Source of the DNA: a virus
Virus record (IMG/VR): IMGVR_UViG_3300042691_003290
Span: 1-33,168 of that record
DNA: 33,168 nucleotides
Strand: one strand, 5' to 3'
The position numbers were made by a program, and so were the translations under genes. Shown piece after piece: positions 28,634 to 33,168 of this stretch. Positions within the stretch are counted from its first letter, which is position 1; the number at the start of each line of letters is the position of its first letter. Under the pieces are notes generated by a model. It was not told where the DNA came from. It made no database searches and worked only from the letters and a program-made list of their open reading frames with translations.

Positions 28634-29521
28634 ATGTCCGATTACGGCGTAGCAGACTATGGCGAAGGACTATATGGCTCTGGCTATGTAGTCGAAGCAG
28701 CCGCAGTCATTGCTGCGTCGTCAGACATGACGGCAGGCGCGACCAAGGTTTTCTTAGGGTCAGCGCAGGCCGTATCTACATCGAACATGGCGGCGGCGGC
28801 AGGCATTATTGCTGCCGCCTCTGCCGCTTCGGCTGCTCAATCTAACGCTTCAGCGGATGGCACTCGTGTCAGGCTGGTGACGTTTGAAGCCGCTGTCACG
28901 ACATCATCTGGCGCAGCGGCAGCGAACACACAGCTGCCGACATGCCATATTGAGATCGTCTCAGCGGCAACAGCTGCGGGTCAGAGGATTGCATCTGCGG
29001 ATGAGGCGATTGTCGCATCGTCTGCGATGTCTGCCTCTGGAACCCGCATCTTGCAGCCTGATGCGGCGGCTTCGGTCCAGAGCAACGCGACAGCGAATGC
29101 CTACATCGCAACGCTTGCGTCTGCGGCTGTCACGATCGTCAGCAGCATGTCTGCTGATGGTGTCCGCGTCAGGCCGGCTGAAGAGGCTATCAGCGTCACC
29201 AGCGCGGCAGCGGCAGACGGCACTTGCGACTTCTTGGCTGAAGAGCATGTCGTCATCGAAAGCACTGGATCGGCGGCAGTTATCCGTGTCTGCCTCGGCA
29301 ACTTGTCGATCGCTATCACGGCAACTGTCACTGCCAATGCTCGAGAGCTTTGGGAGCCTGAGATCGTTCCGTCTGAACAGTGGACGCCGATCCCGATTGA
29401 CGGCGGTGACATCTGGAATGAAGAGACGATCAACTCGCAACAGTGGACGCCTCTGCCGATTATTGCTAAATCATGGACGGTTCTCCCGTCCGGTTCCGAC
29501 AACTGGCAGCGCTTGAACTAA
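28634..29521 (+). CDS. Ala/Ser-rich repeat protein, probable tail component (295 aa)
   Basis: After a Tyr/Gly-rich start (YGVADYGEGLYGSGYVVEA), about eleven degenerate repeats of roughly 21 residues fill residues ~20-250. The pattern is A-x-V-x-S-x-M-x-A-x-G-T-R-V, as in VIASSDMTAGATKVF and VTIVSSMSADGVRVR. The regular beta-like spacing suggests a stacked fibre or sheath. The last 50 residues carry repeated Trp motifs (QWTPIPI, QWTPLPI, SWTVLP), typical of some phage tail proteins. It lies between tail and fibre genes. No family name is known to me. Confidence 0.65.
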   Translation: MSDYGVADYGEGLYGSGYVVEAAAVIAASSDMTAGATKVFLGSAQAVSTSNMAAAAGIIAAASAASAAQSNASADGTRVRLVTFEAAVTTSSGAAAANTQLPTCHIEIVSAATAAGQRIASADEAIVASSAMSASGTRILQPDAAASVQSNATANAYIATLASAAVTIVSSMSADGVRVRPAEEAISVTSAAAADGTCDFLAEEHVVIESTGSAAVIRVCLGNLSIAITATVTANARELWEPEIVPSEQWTPIPIDGGDIWNEETINSQQWTPLPIIAKSWTVLPSGSDNWQRLN

Positions 29522-29530
29522 GGGGCCAAC

Positions 29531-30067
29531 ATGGCAGACAGTTATACCCCGTATCTGAACTTGACGCTCCCCGAGGTTGGCGCATCGCGTGACACTTGGG
29601 GAACGAAGATCAATTCTGATCTAACGTCCGTTGACGCGCTTTTTAAGCCTGACGGAACTGGAACGTCTGTTGGCCTCAATGTTGGTGCCAGCAAGACGCT
29701 ATCTGTTGGTGGTACGCTTTCAGTATCTGGTACGTTCACATCGTCTGTTGATTTCACGATGTCTGGAACTGGTCAGATTAAGGTTCCAACAGGCACAACC
29801 GCGCAGCGGTCTGGTAGTCCCTCCTCTGGTATGTTCCGCTTCAACTCTAGTGTGAACCGTTTCGAGGGCTACAACGGCACGGCGTGGGGTTCGCTCGGCG
29901 GTGCGTCTGGCGCTGGCGGTGACAGTATCTTCTACGAGAACGGCAACACGGTTACGACGAGCTACACGATCTCGTCGAACACGAATGCTATGTCCGCAGG
30001 CCCGATCACTGTGAACTCAGGTGTCGTGGTGACTGTTCCTACTGGCTCTAGATGGGTGGTCGTCTGA
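29531..30067 (+). CDS. Tail fibre protein, attachment part (178 aa)
   Basis: The N-terminus (YTPYLNLTLPEVGASRDTWG, then TKINSDLTSVDALF) is the usual particle-binding module of many phage fibres. Then come Thr/Ser/Gly-rich beta repeats (LSVGGTLSVSGTFTSSVDF), a FRFNSSVNRFEGYNGTAWGS motif common in fibre proteins, and an end GPITVNSGVVVTVPTGSRWV. The TGATG overlap with the next gene suggests that the fibre is built from several coupled chains. Confidence 0.78.
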   Translation: MADSYTPYLNLTLPEVGASRDTWGTKINSDLTSVDALFKPDGTGTSVGLNVGASKTLSVGGTLSVSGTFTSSVDFTMSGTGQIKVPTGTTAQRSGSPSSGMFRFNSSVNRFEGYNGTAWGSLGGASGAGGDSIFYENGNTVTTSYTISSNTNAMSAGPITVNSGVVVTVPTGSRWVVV

Positions 30068-30681
30068 TGTCTATCGTTCTAAATTCTGCTGGCGGCGGCT
30101 CTATCACGCTGCAAGAACCAAGCACTGCGTCCAACCGCACACTCACGCTGCCGGATAACACTGGCAACCTGATCTCTACTGCTGACAGCGGCACTGTTTC
30201 ACCGACGATGCTGTCGCAGAAGCTGACGCTGATGACCGCTCAAACAGCAAGCGGGTCTTCGGTTGACTTCACCGGCATCCCAAGCTGGGCAAAGCGATTG
30301 ACACTAATTCTTAGTGGCGTCAGCACGAATGGAACATCAAATTACCTTGTTCAAATTGGTGATGGTGCAGTCACAACGACAGGGTATTCCTCCGTTGGCA
30401 CAGGCATGGATGCGACTGGTGTTTCTATCACTGCTTATACCGCTGGATTTGGTATCCGCTCCACGTCTGCTGCTTATGCCGTCAATGGGTTGCTAGTTCT
30501 TACCTTAATTTCCGCAAATACTTGGGTTGCAAGTGGTGTTTTATCGACGGCGCTTCCACTGACCTTTACTACTTCAGGTTCAAAGTCGCTGACAAATGCA
30601 CTCGACCGCATTCGTATTACGACCGTGAACGGGACAGATACATTCGACGCTGGCACTATCAACGTGATGTACGAGGGCTAA
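30067..30681 (+). CDS. Tail fibre module (204 aa)
   Basis: ATG 30067 overlaps the previous stop; the frame is open to 30052 only as overlap. The start (IVLNSAGGGSITLQEPSTAS, then NRTLTLPDNTGNL) is a frequent phage fibre module. The rest is beta-rich with Ser/Thr/Gly, ending DTFDAGTINVMYEG. Several phages carry this module fused to others; here it is a separate gene. Host recognition is likely. The second half (from about 30300) is noticeably more AT-rich. Confidence 0.75.
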   Translation: MSIVLNSAGGGSITLQEPSTASNRTLTLPDNTGNLISTADSGTVSPTMLSQKLTLMTAQTASGSSVDFTGIPSWAKRLTLILSGVSTNGTSNYLVQIGDGAVTTTGYSSVGTGMDATGVSITAYTAGFGIRSTSAAYAVNGLLVLTLISANTWVASGVLSTALPLTFTTSGSKSLTNALDRIRITTVNGTDTFDAGTINVMYEG

Positions 30682-30684
30682 CCG

Positions 30685-31680
30685 ATGGCAGTCTCAATCA
30701 ACGGTACGAGCGGCCTGACGTTCAACGATGGAACGTCCGTTGGCACGGCGTCGAGCCTTGGTATGCGTAACCGCATCATCAATGGGGCGATGGCGATCGA
30801 CCAGCGCAATGCGGGTGCGAGTGTCACGCCTACAAGCTCAACATATACTGTTGATCGTTGGACAACTAATCTTACGCAAGCATCAAAGTTTAGCGTGGGG
30901 CAAAACGCTGGATCAGTAACGCCTCCATCTGGATACACAAATTATCTAGGCGTGACTTCTCTATCTTCATATTCCGTTGCCTCTGGTGACTTTTTTGCAC
31001 TTCTGCAAAACATTGAAGGGTTTAATGTCGCTGATTTTGGATTTGGCGCAGCAGGAGCGTCAACCGTAACTCTGTCATTTTGGGTTCGTAGTTCTTTAAC
31101 AGGAACATTTGGCGGATCACTTACAAACAGCGCAATCAATAGAAGCTATCCATTTAGTTACAGCATTTCTGCTGCAAACACATGGGAGCAAAAATCAGTC
31201 ACGATTTCAGGCGATACATCTGGAACATGGCTGAAAGACAATGGCGTTGGTCTGCGCATTTATTTCAATCTTGGCGCTGGTTCTACATATAGTGGAACCG
31301 CTGGCGCATGGGCCGCAGCCGCATATACTGCTCCTACAGGCGCAACTTCCGTTGTCGGCACTAACGGCGCAACCTTCTACCTCACAGGCGTCCAGCTAGA
31401 AGTCGGCTCTGTGGCAACGCCATTTGAGCGGCGGCTTTATCCGCAAGAATTGGCGCTATGTCAGCGGTATTATCAGAAAGCATCTGGCAACCAATACAGC
31501 AGCTACGGTGCAACATATAATTATGTCCAGTGGCATTTTAAGGTAAGTATGCGGACGTCTCCAACTCTAACGGGGACATCAGGATCGTCTGGTTCACTAA
31601 CTTCAGAATTTGCATCATTGTGGACAGCGGGAAGTGCTTATGCCTCTTTCGCTGACGCAACAGCTTCTGCGGAGCTTTGA
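30685..31680 (+). CDS. Tail fibre / receptor-binding protein (331 aa)
   Basis: It begins VSINGTSGLTFNDGTSVGTA, then RNRIINGAMAIDQRNAGASV and YTVDRW, which is a well-known fibre head. A jelly-roll-like carbohydrate-binding part follows (VTLSFWVRSSLTGTFGGSLT, YFLTGVQLEVGSVATPFERR), then ELALCQRYYQKA near the C-terminal third. The DNA is clearly richer in A and T than the genome average here, suggesting recent exchange. It likely contacts the host surface. Confidence 0.75.
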   Translation: MAVSINGTSGLTFNDGTSVGTASSLGMRNRIINGAMAIDQRNAGASVTPTSSTYTVDRWTTNLTQASKFSVGQNAGSVTPPSGYTNYLGVTSLSSYSVASGDFFALLQNIEGFNVADFGFGAAGASTVTLSFWVRSSLTGTFGGSLTNSAINRSYPFSYSISAANTWEQKSVTISGDTSGTWLKDNGVGLRIYFNLGAGSTYSGTAGAWAAAAYTAPTGATSVVGTNGATFYLTGVQLEVGSVATPFERRLYPQELALCQRYYQKASGNQYSSYGATYNYVQWHFKVSMRTSPTLTGTSGSSGSLTSEFASLWTAGSAYASFADATASAEL

Positions 31681-31682
31681 CA

Positions 31683-31865
31683 ATGTATAGCAACGCTCAA
31701 TATGTGAATGACCCGAACGGTAATCCAGTCTGCATCCGCGTGGACATCGACGGTATTACTTCGCTTGTGCCGATTGACCCCGCCAACACGGATTATCAGA
31801 ACATCATGCGTCTGGTGGACGCTGGTGAACTCGTTATCGCGCCGGCTGAAGGAGCAGGACAATGA
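31683..31865 (+). CDS. Small fibre-associated protein (60 aa)
   Basis: ATG 31683 lies three bases after the preceding stop, with GGAG ten bases upstream; the TTG at 31677 is less likely. The sequence (YVNDPNGNPVCIRVDIDGIT, then SLVPIDPANTDYQNIMRLVD) matches small proteins encoded with fibres in other phages, which share a VPIDPxNxDYxxI element. It may help fibre assembly or form a small cap. ATGA overlap with the next gene. Confidence 0.68.
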   Translation: MYSNAQYVNDPNGNPVCIRVDIDGITSLVPIDPANTDYQNIMRLVDAGELVIAPAEGAGQ

Positions 31866-32407
31866 CGGTTGTAATTGACGGCACGACAGGTATCGACACG
31901 GTTCAGGACGGCGCGATCGTCGCTGCCGATATTGCTGCTGGTGCAGTGACGCAGACTAAACTGGCTTCCGGCGTGGCGGGGAATGGTCCGGCGTTTGGCG
32001 TCTATCGGTCTACAAACCAAAGCATCGCGGCGACAACATATACAAAGATACAATTTGATACTGAAGAATACGACACAGCAAACTGCTTTGATAACACCAC
32101 AAACTATCGTTTTACACCCAATGTCGCCGGGTATTATCAAATCAACGCAGCGTGGCAAGCAGCAAGTGCAATCGGCGCTGCAGGGCAAACAGCAATTATT
32201 ATCTATAAAAATGGTTCAGCATTTAAGTGGGGAATGTATGCAGGTCTTTCTTCGGCTGAAAACTATAGTGCTGTTGCCAGTTCGCTAATTTATTGTAATG
32301 GCACAACTGATTACATCGAGATTTATGCTTATATTGGCAACGCAAATACTATCGCGGGCAACCAAGCATATACTTATGTAAACGGCTTTTTAGCGAGGGC
32401 TGCATAA
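31862..32407 (+). CDS. Fibre protein with C1q-like domain (181 aa)
   Basis: The N-terminal part (VVIDGTTGIDTVQDGAIVAA, then DIAAGAVTQTKLASG) is a common fibre repeat stem. From about residue 45 to the end there is a C1q/TNF-like beta-jelly roll: TKIQFDTEEYDTANCFDN, YRFTPNVAGYYQINA, then YCNGTTDYIEIYAYI and YTYVNGFLARA. C1q-like heads form trimers and often bind sugars or proteins. AT-rich DNA again. The stop overlaps the next ATG (TAATG). Confidence 0.72.
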   Translation: MTVVIDGTTGIDTVQDGAIVAADIAAGAVTQTKLASGVAGNGPAFGVYRSTNQSIAATTYTKIQFDTEEYDTANCFDNTTNYRFTPNVAGYYQINAAWQAASAIGAAGQTAIIIYKNGSAFKWGMYAGLSSAENYSAVASSLIYCNGTTDYIEIYAYIGNANTIAGNQAYTYVNGFLARAA

Positions 32408-32583
32408 TGTCGCTCTACGATCAAATCTGCGAATACTATCCTGAGTTGACTAACGCTGACTTCTCTCCGTTCGGCGGAACGATCATCCTGCAAAACGACA
32501 GCGATGGCTTAGGCGACTACATCAAGGCGTGGAACCATCCAACCCTGCCGCATCCGCCTTTCGGCTACGACCCGCATAAGTAA
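32407..32583 (+). CDS. Small phage protein after fibres (58 aa)
   Basis: The ATG overlaps the previous stop (TAATG). The sequence begins MSLYDQICEYYPELTNADFS and continues GGTIILQNDSDGLGDYIKAW. The LQNDSDGxGDYIxxWNHP element recurs in small proteins encoded behind tail fibres in many phages. Probably a fibre-related accessory. The function is unproven. Confidence 0.65.
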   Translation: MSLYDQICEYYPELTNADFSPFGGTIILQNDSDGLGDYIKAWNHPTLPHPPFGYDPHK

Positions 32584-32598
32584 CACGGAGTTGCGGCG

Positions 32599-32832
32599 AT
32601 GGACTTGCAGCACGTCCTTAACTTCGCCATAGGTGCAGTCCTTGCCGCTCTCGGCTGGTTCGCTCGTCAACTGTGGGATGCAGTCGCCGCGCTGCGTGAC
32701 GACATCCGCACGCTCGAGCGCGATCTCCCGGTGTATTACGTTCGCAAGGACGACTTCGTCGATGCCATGCGGCGTGTCGAAGACATGCTTGGAAAGATTT
32801 TCGACAAGCTCGATGGGAAGGTGGACAAATGA
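32599..32832 (+). CDS. Membrane-anchored coiled-coil protein, lysis region (77 aa)
   Basis: CACGGAG lies upstream of the ATG. A single N-terminal hydrophobic helix (VLNFAIGAVLAALGWFARQL, about residues 6-25) is followed by a charged coiled coil (AALRDDIRTLERDLPVYYVR, then VEDMLGKIFDKLDGKVDK). This layout is seen in small proteins near holins, and could be a holin accessory or a spanin-like protein; there is no lipobox. The ATGA overlap couples it to the holin gene. Confidence 0.65.
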   Translation: MDLQHVLNFAIGAVLAALGWFARQLWDAVAALRDDIRTLERDLPVYYVRKDDFVDAMRRVEDMLGKIFDKLDGKVDK

Positions 32833-33168
32833 CGTTCGGTATCGGAGACGCAGTCGCTGCCGGCCTGAAGGTCATCGACAAGTTCATTCCTGATCCGCAG
32901 GAGAAGATAAAGGCCGAGCAGGCGCTGAGGGCTGATCTTCAGGCATGGGACAAGGGCCAGACCGACATCAACATTGAAGAGGCGAAGCACTCGTCGATCT
33001 TCGTTGCCGGATGGCGTCCCGCGCTCGGATGGACGTGCGCCGTGGCCTTCGGCTTCATCTATGTCGTCGGTCCTCTCATCACATGGGGATCGACGCTGGT
33101 AGGCCGTCCAGTTCCGCTTCCTAGCTTCAACGTCGAGGCGCTGATGAGCCTGACGCTGGCGCTCCTTG
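32829..33168 (+). CDS. 3TM / GTA-type holin, truncated by window end
   Basis: The gene runs off the right edge with at least 113 residues. It begins FGIGDAVAAGLKVIDKFIPD, then PQEKIKAEQALRADLQAW, and the characteristic EAKHSSIFVAGWRPALGW before hydrophobic helices (AVAFGFIYVVGPLITW and a further one near the end). This matches the 3TM holin family related to the one in gene-transfer agents. It should permeabilise the inner membrane at lysis; an endolysin gene is expected beyond the window. ATGA overlap with the previous gene. Confidence 0.82.
   Translation, partial: MTFGIGDAVAAGLKVIDKFIPDPQEKIKAEQALRADLQAWDKGQTDINIEEAKHSSIFVAGWRPALGWTCAVAFGFIYVVGPLITWGSTLVGRPVPLPSFNVEALMSLTLALL

Noticed and set aside
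1-33168. Window as a complete circular genome
   Set aside because: Joining the ends would fuse the holin in frame to the first partial protein before its usual C-terminus, and an endolysin is missing, so sequence is likely absent between the ends.
1-33168. tRNA genes, CRISPR arrays, insertion sequences
   Set aside because: I saw no cloverleaf with T-loop consensus, no regularly spaced repeat-spacer series and no transposase motif.

Overview
The window is a large part of a temperate, tailed double-stranded DNA phage genome. The probable host is an alphaproteobacterium, possibly of the Rhizobiales, which I infer from the GC-rich coding sequence and from recognisable protein families rather than from any host gene. 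No host housekeeping gene, rRNA or tRNA is visible. About fifty genes are densely packed, nearly all on the + strand and often joined by ATGA, GTGA or TGATG overlaps. The integrase is the only convincing minus-strand gene. The P22-like portal, SU10-like major capsid and adaptor proteins, large internal virion proteins and the lack of a tape-measure gene point to a short-tailed (podovirus-type) particle.

Layout. 1-3648: end of the late region, with internal or ejection-type virion proteins. 3649-4725: tyrosine integrase on the minus strand, then a regulatory intergenic region. 4841-6736: a polyvalent-type protein with a zincin motif. 6737-6958: hairpin and early promoter region. 6959-12038: early accessory genes, including an HTH plus OB-fold-like regulator, a DnaA domain IV protein, a DUF6378-like protein, a Cys-rich secreted peptide, a dCMP deaminase, three related small coiled-coil proteins and a RecE-like nuclease. 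12130-16651: regulation and replication, with an XRE-type HTH protein, a RuvC-like resolvase, a probable ssDNA-binding protein, a primase-helicase and an iteron cluster. 16832-20344: packaging, with small and large terminase subunits and an HTH-metallophosphoesterase between them. 20399-28238: head region, with small basic and Cys-rich proteins, a glycosyltransferase, a methyltransferase, portal, scaffold, major capsid and adaptor. 28238-32583: tail and fibre genes. 32599-33168: membrane proteins and a 3TM holin cut off by the window end. The endolysin is not in the window.

Regulation. A 17-bp operator-like motif (TTGCG-N7-CGCAA and variants) lies at the head of four transcription units: integrase, early, replication and head genes. 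Each promoter-proximal copy overlaps a TTGCGT hexamer placed 17 bp from a possible -10 box, and two units have a second copy 21-22 bp upstream. This looks like one phage-wide regulatory circuit, although no classical CI-type repressor with a peptidase domain is present. Strong intrinsic terminators follow the ssDNA-binding protein and the major capsid gene, so they may adjust expression ratios.

The most unusual features are this shared operator family, the CGGGACAT iterons with a long inverted repeat after the primase-helicase, and a 200-nt region at 21141-21343 read in two frames to give a very acidic and a very basic protein tail.
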